The notes below the pieces were generated by a model that was not told where the DNA came from, searched no databases, and worked only from the letters and a program-made list of their open reading frames with translations. This document shows positions 34,970 through 43,343 of a stretch of DNA of 64,000 bases, in pieces. A program made the position numbers and the translations under genes. Location of the stretch: contig QJZC01000050.1 of NCBI GenBank assembly GCA_003247575.1, positions 1 to 64,000 of the forward strand, written 5' to 3'. The stretch's first letter is position 1. Each line of letters opens with the position of its first letter. This stretch comes from Pseudomonadota bacterium. GTDB taxonomy: Bacteria > Myxococcota_A > UBA9160 > SZUA-336.

Positions 34970-35046
34970 GACTGACTCCGTGCTGTGGTGCCTATACGTG
35001 ACATCTCAGCCGCTGCACGGCCCGTATGCGTGCACAGTCGGCTGTG

Positions 35047-35433
35047 CTAGGAAGTGCCTGCGAGTTCCAAGACCGAGCTCAGGCGTCGGAATGCGGTGTT
35101 GGCTGCAGGGACGCCGCAGTAGATGGCTTGTTGGAGCACGACCTCGCGCAATTCGGACACGCTCAGATCGCCTTGTTCCAGTGCCGCGCGTGCGTGTAGC
35201 TCGAGCTCCTCCCAGTGACCGAGTGCGATCAGTGTTCCGATCACCAGGATGCGACGCGAGCGCGCGTCCAGGTCCGGGCGCGTCCAGATCTCTCCCCAGG
35301 CATAGCGGGTGATCAGATCCTGGAAATCTTTGGTGAACGCTGTAGTGCGAGCCTGCGCGGCCTCGACGTAGGCTTCGCCGAGGTGCGCACGGCGTGCTTC
35401 GAGTCCAATGGCGTGTCGCTCGCGCTCGTTCAT
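35047..35433 (-). CDS. pcaC: PcaC, 4-carboxymuconolactone decarboxylase
   Basis: 128 aa, typical length. It decarboxylates gamma-carboxymuconolactone to 3-oxoadipate enol-lactone. The fold signature is RYAWGEIWTRPDLDARSR, then GHWEELELHARAALEQG and EVVLQQAIYCGVPAANTAF, which belong to the carboxymuconolactone decarboxylase family (AhpD-like). The frame is open far upstream into pcaD but the conserved protein begins at MNERERHAIG (ATG 35433), 11 bp after the pcaD stop. Member of pcaHGBDC. Confidence 0.93.
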   Translation of the reverse strand: MNERERHAIGLEARRAHLGEAYVEAAQARTTAFTKDFQDLITRYAWGEIWTRPDLDARSRRILVIGTLIALGHWEELELHARAALEQGDLSVSELREVVLQQAIYCGVPAANTAFRRLSSVLELAGTS

Positions 35434-35444
35434 CGGCTCGTGCC

Positions 35445-36224
35445 TCACCCCGCGAGGAACTTGGAGAGCTCGTCGTTGAATCGATCCGGCTCCTCGACGT
35501 GAGCAAAGTGAGCAGCACGGAGCTCGAGAAGTCGCGCACCCGCGATCTGCCTGCAGAGCCACTCTCCCTCTGCTGGAGTCGCGGCCAGGTCGTCGCTGCC
35601 GGTGATCACCAGAGTCGCCGCTCGGATGGCGCTCACCTCGCTGCGGAGGTCGCTCGCTCCCAGTGCGGCACAGCAGCCGGCGTAGCCCGCTGGTGCGCAG
35701 CTCGACAGCATGCGTGCATACTGATCCACGACGTCGGGGCGCTCGCGCAAGAAGCGCTCGCTGAACCAGCGAGAGAGCATGCCGTCGAGGAGTGCGGAGA
35801 TGCCCTGCTGCTGCACGAGCTGAATGCGCTCGTTCCACTGCTCTCGGGTGCCGACGCGGGCGGACGTGTTCGCCAGTACCAGCCGCTCTACGCGTTCGGC
35901 TGCATGAAGCCCCAACCACATCGCGATCTGGCCGCCGATCGAGACTCCCACCAGATGTGCGCGCTCGATCCTTTCGCTGTCGAGCACGGCGAGCATGTCT
36001 CGCGCCAGACGTTCGATCGTGTACGGCTCGGCGGGCGCATCCGAGCGCCCGTGCCCCCGCAGATCTGCGCGAACGATCCGAAACCCGGAGGCGAGTGCGT
36101 CGCGCTGCGAGTCGAAGAGCTCTCGCGTGGTGCCTAGGGCAGGGATCAGGAGCACGCACGGTGCGGTATCGGGTCCCGAAACGTCGTACGAAATGCGGCA
36201 ATCCTCTACGTCGATCTCAGCCAT
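35445..36224 (-). CDS. pcaD: PcaD, 3-oxoadipate enol-lactonase
   Basis: 259 aa alpha/beta hydrolase that opens the 3-oxoadipate enol-lactone ring. The nucleophile elbow is AHLVGVSIGGQIAMWLGLH (Ser in GVSIGG), followed by the family-typical RVERLVLANTSARVGT; the catalytic Asp is in VITGSDDLAATP and the His in AHFAHVEEPD. AGGAG precedes ATG on the minus strand. It overlaps pcaB by 8 bp. Position between pcaB and pcaC supports the specific name over a generic hydrolase. Confidence 0.92.
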   Translation of the reverse strand: MAEIDVEDCRISYDVSGPDTAPCVLLIPALGTTRELFDSQRDALASGFRIVRADLRGHGRSDAPAEPYTIERLARDMLAVLDSERIERAHLVGVSIGGQIAMWLGLHAAERVERLVLANTSARVGTREQWNERIQLVQQQGISALLDGMLSRWFSERFLRERPDVVDQYARMLSSCAPAGYAGCCAALGASDLRSEVSAIRAATLVITGSDDLAATPAEGEWLCRQIAGARLLELRAAHFAHVEEPDRFNDELSKFLAG

Positions 36225-37584
36225 TCGATCTCCTCTCGAGCTGCCATGCGCTCACGGCCCGCTCGATGAAAGTATGTGTTGCACCCAGGTAGTTCTCAGG
36301 GTGGAGGAGCTGCTCCAAGGTCGGAAGGTCCAGGTGTCGTGTGACCACCTCGTCGTGCAGCAGCACGTCGAGCAGGCTCCGCCGCTCGAGCTCGCTCTGC
36401 CGGCACGCCTTCGCCAGATGAGCGTGCGCGGCGCTCCTTCCGAGGTGAGGAGAGAGTGCCATGCTGACGGCTTCTGCGCAGATCCGGCCCGAGGTCTGCT
36501 GCAGGTTGAAGCGCATGCGCTCGGCATCGACCTCGACACTGTCGAGGGCGCTCGCGAGCGAGCGAAAGGTTCCTGCGCTGAGCGCGACCAGATCGGGCAG
36601 GGTCTCCCACTCAGCCTGCCAGCCGCCGAGCGCGCGTTCGTGCTCCTGCGGTAGTGCGGACAGGAGCGTAGCGACCAGGGCCGGGGCTCGGGTTGCGGCT
36701 GCCAGGATGAGAGCGCACGCCACGGGATTGTGTTTCTGGGGCATCGTCGACGAGCTGCCGACCTCGGAGTGGATCGCTGGCGCGATCTCTGCGATCTCGG
36801 TCTGCGACATCAGCGCTAGATCGCGCGCGATCTTTCCGCTGCTTCCCACTGCGATAGCGAGACTGCAGGCCAGCTCGGCCAGGCGATCCCGCTGGGTGTG
36901 CCAGGGGAGGAGGGCGACCTGGAGCTCCAGGTCGGCGGCCATCGCCGCGACTACCTCGGGGCCGTGTTCTCCCAGAGCAGCGAGGGTTCCGGATGCCCCG
37001 CCGAGCTGCAGGACTTGCATCCGCTCGAATGCAGATGCGAGGCGACGTCGACCGCGCAGTAGTGCGTCGAGCCAACCCGCGGCCTTCAGGCCGAAACTGA
37101 TCGGTGTTGCGTGTTGGAGCCAGGTCCGTCCCGACATCGGCGTGGACGCGTGCTGCTCGGCCAGCCGGGCGCAGGACTCCATGCACCGATCCAGCAGGGC
37201 CAACGTGGGCCCTGCGGCCCGAGCGAGTTGCAGAACGAGAGAACTATCGAGCAGGTCCTGGCTGGTGGCACCAAGGTGGACATAGCTTGCCGCAGCGGGG
37301 TCCAGGAGCGAGACCTGCTCCATCAAGCGCTCGACCAGTGGGAGCGCTGGAGTACCCGACGCGCGTGCGCCAGGCTCGAGGTCGGACGCGGTGTAGGTGC
37401 CGGATCGAGCGGCCTGCTCGATCGTGTGGACGTAGGTCTCGGGTACGATGCCGACCTTCGCCTCGGCTCTTGCGAGGGCGACCTCGAATGCGAGCATGGC
37501 TCGGATCCGTGCCTCGTCCGAGAGCTGCGAGGCGACCTCCGGATCCTCGAATAGAGACGCGTGCAGGCTCCGCTCTCGAGTCAT
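36217..37584 (-). CDS. pcaB: PcaB, 3-carboxy-cis,cis-muconate cycloisomerase
   Basis: 455 aa fumarase/aspartase-superfamily enzyme that cycloisomerises 3-carboxy-cis,cis-muconate. The superfamily signature GSSSTMPQKHNPVAC is present (catalytic loop), with LGATSQDLLDSSLVLQL and GRTWLQHATPISFG earlier. ATG 37584 is preferred over an upstream in-frame ATG because AGGAG lies 6 nt upstream and conserved sequence (SLFEDPEVASQLSDEARI) begins right after. It lies 13 bp after pcaG. Confidence 0.94.
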   Translation of the reverse strand: MTRERSLHASLFEDPEVASQLSDEARIRAMLAFEVALARAEAKVGIVPETYVHTIEQAARSGTYTASDLEPGARASGTPALPLVERLMEQVSLLDPAAASYVHLGATSQDLLDSSLVLQLARAAGPTLALLDRCMESCARLAEQHASTPMSGRTWLQHATPISFGLKAAGWLDALLRGRRRLASAFERMQVLQLGGASGTLAALGEHGPEVVAAMAADLELQVALLPWHTQRDRLAELACSLAIAVGSSGKIARDLALMSQTEIAEIAPAIHSEVGSSSTMPQKHNPVACALILAAATRAPALVATLLSALPQEHERALGGWQAEWETLPDLVALSAGTFRSLASALDSVEVDAERMRFNLQQTSGRICAEAVSMALSPHLGRSAAHAHLAKACRQSELERRSLLDVLLHDEVVTRHLDLPTLEQLLHPENYLGATHTFIERAVSAWQLERRSNG

Positions 37585-37597
37585 GCGCGCGCTCCTG

Positions 37598-38164
37598 TCA
37601 GAGGTCGAAGAACACGGTTTCATCGGGGCCCTGCAGCCAAATGTCCAGCTGGAAGCCGAGCTCGTCCCGGGCTGCGATCAAGGTGCTGCGACGTTCCGGC
37701 GGCACGCGGATCAGCACGGGATCCTTGTCGTTTCCGGGGTGTCCGTCGAAGTAGATCCGAGTAGACAGCCCGGCGAGAAGACCGCGCGCGAAGATCTGGA
37801 GTACGAGGTGAGGGGCTTGTGGCTGACCGTCTAGATCGGGTGGGGCCGCCGGCATCGGCGTGCGGAGCTCGAAGCACCCGTCGGGCCCGGTCGCGGTGCG
37901 ACACAGAAGGTTCGTCGCGCTGTCCTCGTGCTCCAGTGCATCGGGCCGGGACGGCGGTCCGGCGGGCGTGTCCAGGGAGCCGTCGTCTGCTCGTACCGAC
38001 CAGCTTTCTAGCCAGGCGTCACTCACCGATGCGCCCGCTCCGTCTCGAAGCGTGCCACGAATGAGGATCGACCCGGGAGCTGCTCCTGCAGCGGCTGGCG
38101 ACTGCGGAGTCAGGGCGCCGTGGAAGAAGGGCCCGATCGTCTGCGACGGAGTCGGGCCGCTCAT
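37598..38164 (-). CDS. pcaG: PcaG, protocatechuate 3,4-dioxygenase alpha subunit
   Basis: 188 aa. It pairs with PcaH to form the intradiol dioxygenase that opens protocatechuate to 3-carboxy-cis,cis-muconate. It opens PTPSQTIGPFFHGAL, the PcaG N-terminal signature, and has the intradiol beta-sandwich (GTLRDGAGASVSDAWLESW). As expected for the alpha subunit, it lacks the full Tyr2His2 iron set. ATG 38164 overlaps the pcaH stop by 4 bp, giving coupled, stoichiometric synthesis; the longer open frame upstream lies inside pcaH. Confidence 0.94.
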   Translation of the reverse strand: MSGPTPSQTIGPFFHGALTPQSPAAAGAAPGSILIRGTLRDGAGASVSDAWLESWSVRADDGSLDTPAGPPSRPDALEHEDSATNLLCRTATGPDGCFELRTPMPAAPPDLDGQPQAPHLVLQIFARGLLAGLSTRIYFDGHPGNDKDPVLIRVPPERRSTLIAARDELGFQLDIWLQGPDETVFFDL

Positions 38165-38871
38165 CGACCCGGCTCGATCGGGGTCGCCCGCGCACCGCGC
38201 AGCACGATGTCGAAGCGGTAGGCGAGGGCCCATTCGGGCACCGTGGCGCCTAGGTCGAATGCGGAAATCAATCGCTGGCGTGCGAGCGGGTCAGGAATCG
38301 ATTGAAAGATCGGATCGAGCTCGAGCAGCGGGTCACCTGGGAAGTACATCTGTGTGATCAACCGGCTGAGCGAGCAATCCCCGAAGATCGAGAAGTGGAC
38401 GTGCGCGGGACGCCAGGCATTCCAGTGGTTGCGCCACGGGTAGGCGCCTGGACGTACTGTCAGGAATCGATACCGCCCGGCTTGGTCCGTGCGCATGCGA
38501 CCGACGCCCCGGAAGGCGGGATCGAGCGGGGCTTGATGGTCGTCGCCGATGTGCACGTAGCGGCCGGCCGCGTTGGCCTGCCAGATCTCGATGGGCGCGC
38601 CCACGAGGGGGCGACCTTCGGTGTCGAACACGCGACCGTGCACGACGATTCGCTCGCCGATCGCGTGGTCTCCTCCATTTCGTGTCAGATCCGTGATCTC
38701 CTCGTCGAAGCGTACCGCGTGGATCTTCGGGCCGAGGGCCTCTGTCGAGGACGGCGGGATCTGGATCTTGGGCTGCTTCGGATGCCGCAGCGCGGTGGAG
38801 CCGTAATCCGGCGAGTCGTTGTCGGGGTGCGTACCCGCGGGAACGGGTGCGTAGACGACTACTGCGCTCAT
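38161..38871 (-). CDS. pcaH: PcaH, protocatechuate 3,4-dioxygenase beta subunit
   Basis: 236 aa, the iron-binding subunit. Ligands fall in AAGRYVHIGDD and RPGAYPWRNHWN (Tyr) and WRPAHVHFSIFG (two His). VHGRVFDTEGRPLVGAPIEIWQANAAG is the classic intradiol core. ATG 38871 is preferred: AGGAG lies 9 nt upstream, whereas ATG 38880 would abut it. First gene of the pcaHGBDC block, divergent from the IclR gene, with a 15-bp palindrome between them. Confidence 0.95.
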   Translation of the reverse strand: MSAVVVYAPVPAGTHPDNDSPDYGSTALRHPKQPKIQIPPSSTEALGPKIHAVRFDEEITDLTRNGGDHAIGERIVVHGRVFDTEGRPLVGAPIEIWQANAAGRYVHIGDDHQAPLDPAFRGVGRMRTDQAGRYRFLTVRPGAYPWRNHWNAWRPAHVHFSIFGDCSLSRLITQMYFPGDPLLELDPIFQSIPDPLARQRLISAFDLGATVPEWALAYRFDIVLRGARATPIEPGR

Positions 38872-39056
38872 CGCATACATCTCCTGAAGCACGATTCGAT
38901 CCGTGGATTTCCCTGCGAAGTCGGACGAAGCAGCATCGGCCAAGGCGGTCTTCCGCACCACGAAGGGCGCTCGCTCCCTCGGGTGGGATCTCCTCTCGCC
39001 CTCTCGCATTGCCTCTTGCCCTTTCGCTCGATCTCGGGTGGCGCGCGGGCACGAAC

Positions 39057-39071
39057 GTGCGCTATACGCAC
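39057..39071. promoter_or_regulatory. 15-bp palindromic operator between pcaH and the IclR gene
   Basis: GTGCGCTATACGCAC lies 186 bp upstream of pcaH and 98 bp upstream of the regulator start. It differs by one base from a site at 40078. Its length and shape resemble the 15-bp boxes I recall for Pseudomonas PcaR (GTTCGATAATCGCAC). A likely IclR-family binding site controlling both divergent genes. Confidence 0.6.
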
Positions 39072-39168
39072 ATATTGCCGGGATACGAACAATCCTGGCA
39101 GGACGAGTCGTGCTCCGTCAAGCGGGCGACCCTCCGAGTGCCAACAACCGATCGAAAGGGCTCGAACA

Positions 39169-39978
39169 TTGTCTCAGGAACGTGCTCGCTCGCGCGACTT
39201 CGTGAACTCGGTCGCGAGGGCTTTCCGCGTGATCCGCTGCTTCGATGACAAGGCTCCGGTGCTCAGCCTGAGCGAGGTGGCGGTGCGGGCCGGACTTACG
39301 CGTGCGACCGCGCGCCGGCTGCTGCTGACTCTGAGTGAGCTGGGCTACGCTCGTGTGGAGGGGCGCGGCTTCTCCCTCACTCCGCGCGTGCTCGAGCTCG
39401 GCTATGCGTATCTGTCCGCGATGAGCTTCGCCGATCTCGCGCGCCCCTATGTCGAGGAAGCAAGCCGCAAGGCGAACGAGTCCTGCTCGGTCTCGGTGCT
39501 GAGCGGTGCCGACATCGTGTATGTGTGTCGGATTCACACCGAGCGCATCATGTCGATCTCGCTGGCCGTCGGCTCTCATCTACCGGCGGCGGCGACCTCC
39601 ATGGGGCGCGTGCTGTTGGCCCATCTGCCCGATGCCGAGCTCGAGGAGAGGCTCTCGTCGCTCGAGCTCGAACGCTTTACTCCGCGCACCGTGACCAGCC
39701 TGCGGCGGCTGCGGACGATCTTGACGAGCGTTCGGGAGCACGGATATGCCGTCGTCGAGGAAGAGCTCGAGGCGGGTTTGTCCTCGATCGCCGTACCCGT
39801 GCGCGGTCAGGGAGACACCGTCGTAGCAGCCGTCAACTTCGGGGGGCCGGCTGCTCGTCTGCAAGGGCCCGCATTCACTCGCCGATATCTGCCGATCCTT
39901 CGCGAGACCGCCGAGCTCATCGGAACCGCGCTGCGTCATCGTGCCCTGAGCGCGACCGATCGGTCCAGCGGAGTCTGA
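39169..39978 (+). CDS. IclR-family transcriptional regulator of aromatic catabolism (PcaR/PobR-like)
   Basis: 269 aa from TTG 39169. No ATG lies nearby; GAAAGGG (39154-39160) precedes the TTG and the conserved protein begins at NSVARAFRVIRCF. N-terminal winged helix (LSLSEVAVRAGLTRATARRLLLTL) and C-terminal effector domain (VSVLSGADIVYVCRI, LPAAATSMGRVLLAHLP, GLSSIAVPVRGQGDTVVAAVNF) are the PcaR/PcaU/PobR subgroup pattern. The ligand is probably an aromatic acid or 3-oxoadipate. Divergent from pcaH and upstream of the TonB-hap operon, it is placed to regulate both through the two near-identical 15-bp palindromes. Confidence 0.9.
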   Translation: MSQERARSRDFVNSVARAFRVIRCFDDKAPVLSLSEVAVRAGLTRATARRLLLTLSELGYARVEGRGFSLTPRVLELGYAYLSAMSFADLARPYVEEASRKANESCSVSVLSGADIVYVCRIHTERIMSISLAVGSHLPAAATSMGRVLLAHLPDAELEERLSSLELERFTPRTVTSLRRLRTILTSVREHGYAVVEEELEAGLSSIAVPVRGQGDTVVAAVNFGGPAARLQGPAFTRRYLPILRETAELIGTALRHRALSATDRSSGV

Positions 39979-40022
39979 TGGCGTAGGGCGAAGCAGATTC
40001 GTTCCGGATGGGCAAATCTGTC

Positions 40023-40052
40023 TTGACGCGCCCGCTCGCGCCGAAACAGAAT
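40023..40052 (+). promoter_or_regulatory. Possible sigma-70-type promoter of the TonB-hap operon
   Basis: TTGACG (40023-40028) and CAGAAT (40047-40052) at 18-bp spacing, in the 227-bp gap between the IclR gene and the receptor. The 15-bp operator lies about 20 bp downstream of the likely transcription start, fitting repression or promoter-proximal control. Confidence 0.4.
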
Positions 40053-40077
40053 CTCGCCGTTCACATATCGCCCTGAT

Positions 40078-40092
40078 GTGCGCTATGCGCAC
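40078..40092. promoter_or_regulatory. 15-bp palindromic operator in front of the TonB-hap operon
   Basis: GTGCGCTATGCGCAC, 14 of 15 bases identical to the palindrome at 39057. It lies 114 bp before the receptor start, just downstream of a candidate promoter. Supports co-regulation of protocatechuate and hydroquinone branches by the IclR protein. Confidence 0.6.
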
Positions 40093-40205
40093 TGATGCGA
40101 TGCGCCTCGAATCGACCCGCTCGTGCAAGACCAGCCACACGGGCGGCACATCTGTAGCCGTCCTGAGTTCCACCAGCGTCCAGAGTTCAAGCAGGAAGGA
40201 GCCCG

Positions 40206-42731
40206 ATGCCGACCGAGAGAAGCCAGCGCGTGGAGGGGATCGCCTCTCGATGGCCATCGAGAGCGGGAAGCGCGCTGTTCGTGTGCGCAATCGCAGGAGT
40301 GCTCGCAGTCCCGCTCGTGGGCGTTCGAGCTCAGAGCGAGACCGCGGCGCGCAAGCCAGGTCTCGAAGAGATCGTAGTCACGGCGCAGAAGCGAGCCCAG
40401 AACGTCCAGGATGTGCCCATCAGCATCACCGCGATGAGTGCGGATCTACTGCGCGCCAAGGGCCTCACCAACGTGGCCGAGGTGGGTGAGCTCTCGCCGA
40501 ACGTCGACATCGACACCACCTCGCCATTCAGTGGTTCGAGCTCCGTGCTGAGCCCCTTCATCCGGGGAATCGGCCAGAACGACTTCGCGTTCAACCTGGA
40601 GCCGGGCGTCGGAGTGTACGTGGATGGCGTGTACTACGCGCGCACCATCGGAGCCACGGTGGATCTCTTGGACCTGGATCGAGTCGAGGTGCTGAAGGGT
40701 CCCCAGGGAACGCTCTTCGGTCGCAACACGATCGGTGGCGCGATCAACGTGGTCACCCGCCGTCCATCGGAGGAGTTCGACTACCAGGGGGAGGTGACCT
40801 TGGGCAGCTTCGATCGCCTCGAGCTGCGCGGCGCACTCGATGTTCCGATCCTGCCGGAGAGGCTGTACAGCCAGTTTGCCTTCTCCTCCAAGCGCAGCGA
40901 TGGCTACCAGAAGCGAAAGACCTTTCCGGGCTCAGCGGGGTCCGTGTCCGACGAAGACTCCTTTGCCCGGGCCGCATTCAAGTCGCGCACGAAGTCAGGC
41001 GGCTCGCATCAGGACAACTTCCGCGGGAAGCTTCTCTGGATGGCTGGCGACGACGTCGAGGTCACCCTGACCGCGGACTATTCGACGGTCGACGAGCAGG
41101 GCACCCCGGGTACGCTCGTCGGGACCAACACGGGCTTGGGGCCCGACGGGAATCCGACGATCGCCGCCGTCTACAACATCTGCATCAACAGCACTCCGGC
41201 GACCCTGCCCCCTCCGCTTGCAGCGGTCTGCGGGCCGCGGGCGGTCGGGAGGACGGCGGGCCCGGGCCTGAATGCCGACGGTGCCCCGTTGCTCGGGGTC
41301 AACACCGACGCAGACCCGACGAACGATCGGCTCAGCTTCGGCGATGCGTTCATCTCCGACAAGGACGTATCCTTCGCAACCGGAAGCAACTTCTCGAAGG
41401 TCGACACGTCTGGAGTCGCCATGACCTTGGACTGGAGTCTGCCCGGAGACCTCGACTTCAAATCGATCAGTGCGATGCGGAAGCTCTCGGCGAAGTTCGG
41501 TATCGATCTCGATGGATCACCGATCAACATCGCCGATACGAGCTTCGACACGAATCAGACGCAGTACTCGCAGGAGCTTCAGCTCACCGGCTTGGCCTTC
41601 GAGAGTCGTCTCAATTGGGTGGTAGGCCTCTTCTACTTCCACGAGCGGGGCGATCTGACCGACTACGTGCCCTTCGGTGAAGGCCTGGTGCAGGTCTTCG
41701 GCGAGAACCTCTTCACCAACGAGTCCTTCGCGGGCTTCGTGAACATGAACTACAGCCTGACGGAGCGGCTGGGGCTGACGCTTGGCGTTCGCCACACCGA
41801 CGAGGACAAGCAGTTCGAAGGTCGACAGCGCGATCTGAACGCGTTTCCGAACAAGCTCGGTGTGCCTGCAGCCGCGCATCCCGATCCCTCGGACGTGACG
41901 CGGATCTACCCGCTCGGTGAGCAGAGCAAGGACTTCAAGGACCGCTCGATCAGGCTGGGGATCGAGTATCAGCTGCAGGATGAAACCCTGCTCTATGCCT
42001 CGTTCTCGCAGGGGACCAAGTCAGGTGGGTTCACGACTCGGCTGCTGGTTCCGGAGCCGAACCCGAACGTGGCACCCGACTTCGACGAGGAGACGGCGGA
42101 CAGCTACGAGATCGGTTTCAAGTCGCGCATGTTCGATGACCGGCTCCAGCTGAACATGGCCGCGTTCTACACGATCTATGACGACATCCAGGTGACCGTT
42201 CAGCGCAACATCTCTCCGACCTTCGAGAACGCCGGGGAGGGCGTGATTCGCGGGGTCGAGGCGGAGTTCGAGAGCTTGATCACGGATACGTTCCGGTTGA
42301 GCGGGGGAGTGGGGGTGCTCGATGCTCAGTACTCGAGCCTCGAGCCAGGCACGGTGCTCGACCGCGGAGACCGGTTCGTGAACACGCCGAATTTCTCGGC
42401 CAACCTGACCGCGAACTACACGCTTCCGTTCGTCGCTGACTACATGGCGCTCAACGGTGAGTTCCGCGTGCAGGCGTCTTGGAACCACAAGAGCAACGTG
42501 GCGAACGACGCGGAGAACAATCCTCTCTTCTTCGAGGACCACATCAACGTCGTCAATGCTGCCGTCACGTACACCTCGTATGCGTCGAACTGGGAGGCTA
42601 CGCTCGGAGTGCGGAACTTGACCGACACGCGCTTCGTGGCCAGCGGGTTCGAGAACCCCGGCATCGGTTTCTCGAACGCAATCTTTTCGCGTCCGCGAGA
42701 GTTCTATCTGAGCATGCGCATCTGGCGCTGA
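40206..42731 (+). CDS. TonB-dependent receptor of the aromatic-catabolism cluster
   Basis: 841 aa outer-membrane receptor. The signal peptide runs to about residue 42 (GVLAVPLVGVRAQS). The TonB-box-like LEEIVVTAQKR follows, then the plug with ITAMSADLLRAKGLTNVAEV and LKGPQGTLFGRNTIGGAINV, and a barrel ending YLSMRIWR. AGGAAGGAG precedes ATG. Head of the hap operon, 84 bp before hapC, so it probably takes up an aromatic monomer, glycoside or lignin-derived compound that feeds the hydroquinone route (inference). It is a paralogue of the receptor at 694 but clearly divergent in sequence. Confidence 0.93.
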   Translation: MPTERSQRVEGIASRWPSRAGSALFVCAIAGVLAVPLVGVRAQSETAARKPGLEEIVVTAQKRAQNVQDVPISITAMSADLLRAKGLTNVAEVGELSPNVDIDTTSPFSGSSSVLSPFIRGIGQNDFAFNLEPGVGVYVDGVYYARTIGATVDLLDLDRVEVLKGPQGTLFGRNTIGGAINVVTRRPSEEFDYQGEVTLGSFDRLELRGALDVPILPERLYSQFAFSSKRSDGYQKRKTFPGSAGSVSDEDSFARAAFKSRTKSGGSHQDNFRGKLLWMAGDDVEVTLTADYSTVDEQGTPGTLVGTNTGLGPDGNPTIAAVYNICINSTPATLPPPLAAVCGPRAVGRTAGPGLNADGAPLLGVNTDADPTNDRLSFGDAFISDKDVSFATGSNFSKVDTSGVAMTLDWSLPGDLDFKSISAMRKLSAKFGIDLDGSPINIADTSFDTNQTQYSQELQLTGLAFESRLNWVVGLFYFHERGDLTDYVPFGEGLVQVFGENLFTNESFAGFVNMNYSLTERLGLTLGVRHTDEDKQFEGRQRDLNAFPNKLGVPAAAHPDPSDVTRIYPLGEQSKDFKDRSIRLGIEYQLQDETLLYASFSQGTKSGGFTTRLLVPEPNPNVAPDFDEETADSYEIGFKSRMFDDRLQLNMAAFYTIYDDIQVTVQRNISPTFENAGEGVIRGVEAEFESLITDTFRLSGGVGVLDAQYSSLEPGTVLDRGDRFVNTPNFSANLTANYTLPFVADYMALNGEFRVQASWNHKSNVANDAENNPLFFEDHINVVNAAVTYTSYASNWEATLGVRNLTDTRFVASGFENPGIGFSNAIFSRPREFYLSMRIWR

Positions 42732-42742
42732 ACAGCGCACCT

Positions 42743-42797
42743 CGGGTGCCCGATACGGACACGAGTGGACACGGACACGAGTGGACGCGGGCACCCG
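42743..42797 (+). repeat. Intercistronic stem-loop containing a perfect 16-bp tandem repeat
   Basis: Arms CGGGTGCCCG (42743-42752) and CGGGCACCCG (42788-42797) form a 10-bp perfect stem. The 35-nt loop is almost filled by two exact copies of ACGGACACGAGTGGAC (42755-42770 and 42771-42786). The hapC ribosome site starts 3-4 nt after the stem. No T-run, so rather an RNA-processing or translation-control element than a terminator. Confidence 0.65.
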
Positions 42798-42815
42798 TGG
42801 AGAGGAGGTGGATCC

Positions 42816-43343
42816 ATGGAGAGCTACACCACACAGTTCGGCTCGCTGAAGAGCTATCAGAAGGGCGGTGTACAGGTCATCGCCGATCGGGTCGAGAACT
42901 ATGCGTTCTCGAACGTATTCGAGATCTGCTCCTCGGCGCGTCCGTACGAGCGCGTAGTCTTCGGCCTCAATCAGATCTACGTGCTCGAGGCGGTACGGGC
43001 CGAGGGGCACTCACCCTGGTTCCTGTGTGCGCATGACGAGTTCGTGCTGTGCATGGATGGGGCGGCGCGTATCGACCTGGTCGAGGTCGATGTTCCACGC
43101 CTGCCCGAGGACAAGCTCGGTGCGGTATCCCTGCCGAACCCGCCAGAGGGGACGCCGATGGGTTGGATTCGTATCCAACGCGGGCATCAGGCGCTGCTGC
43201 CGTCTCAGTGCGCGTATCGGTTCGACAGCGCGACTCCGAGTGTGCTGGTGATTCAGACCTGCAAGGGCGATCTGTCGGTCGAGCGCTGGGCCGAGATCTG
43301 CCAGCGCACGGGAGCCGCAGAGGAAGCGGAGGGGGGACGATGA
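42816..43343 (+). CDS. hapC: HapC, hydroquinone 1,2-dioxygenase small subunit
   Basis: 175 aa. With HapD it forms the Fe(II) hydroquinone dioxygenase that cleaves hydroquinone to 4-hydroxymuconic semialdehyde. Conserved stretches include NYAFSNVFEICSSARPYERVV and EGHSPWFLCAHDEFVLCMDG, which match the small subunit (HapC/PnpD-type) as I recall it. ATG 42816 has GAGGAGGTG just upstream; the open frame extends 17 codons further 5' into the hairpin, which is unlikely to be coding. Its stop overlaps the hapD start (ATGA), implying equal synthesis. Confidence 0.88.
   Translation: MESYTTQFGSLKSYQKGGVQVIADRVENYAFSNVFEICSSARPYERVVFGLNQIYVLEAVRAEGHSPWFLCAHDEFVLCMDGAARIDLVEVDVPRLPEDKLGAVSLPNPPEGTPMGWIRIQRGHQALLPSQCAYRFDSATPSVLVIQTCKGDLSVERWAEICQRTGAAEEAEGGR

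Noticed and set aside
35014..35034. TGCACG/CGTGCA inverted repeat upstream of pobA as an IclR operator
   Set aside because: The arms and spacing differ from the two good 15-bp palindromes; kept only as a possible pobA control site without a claim.
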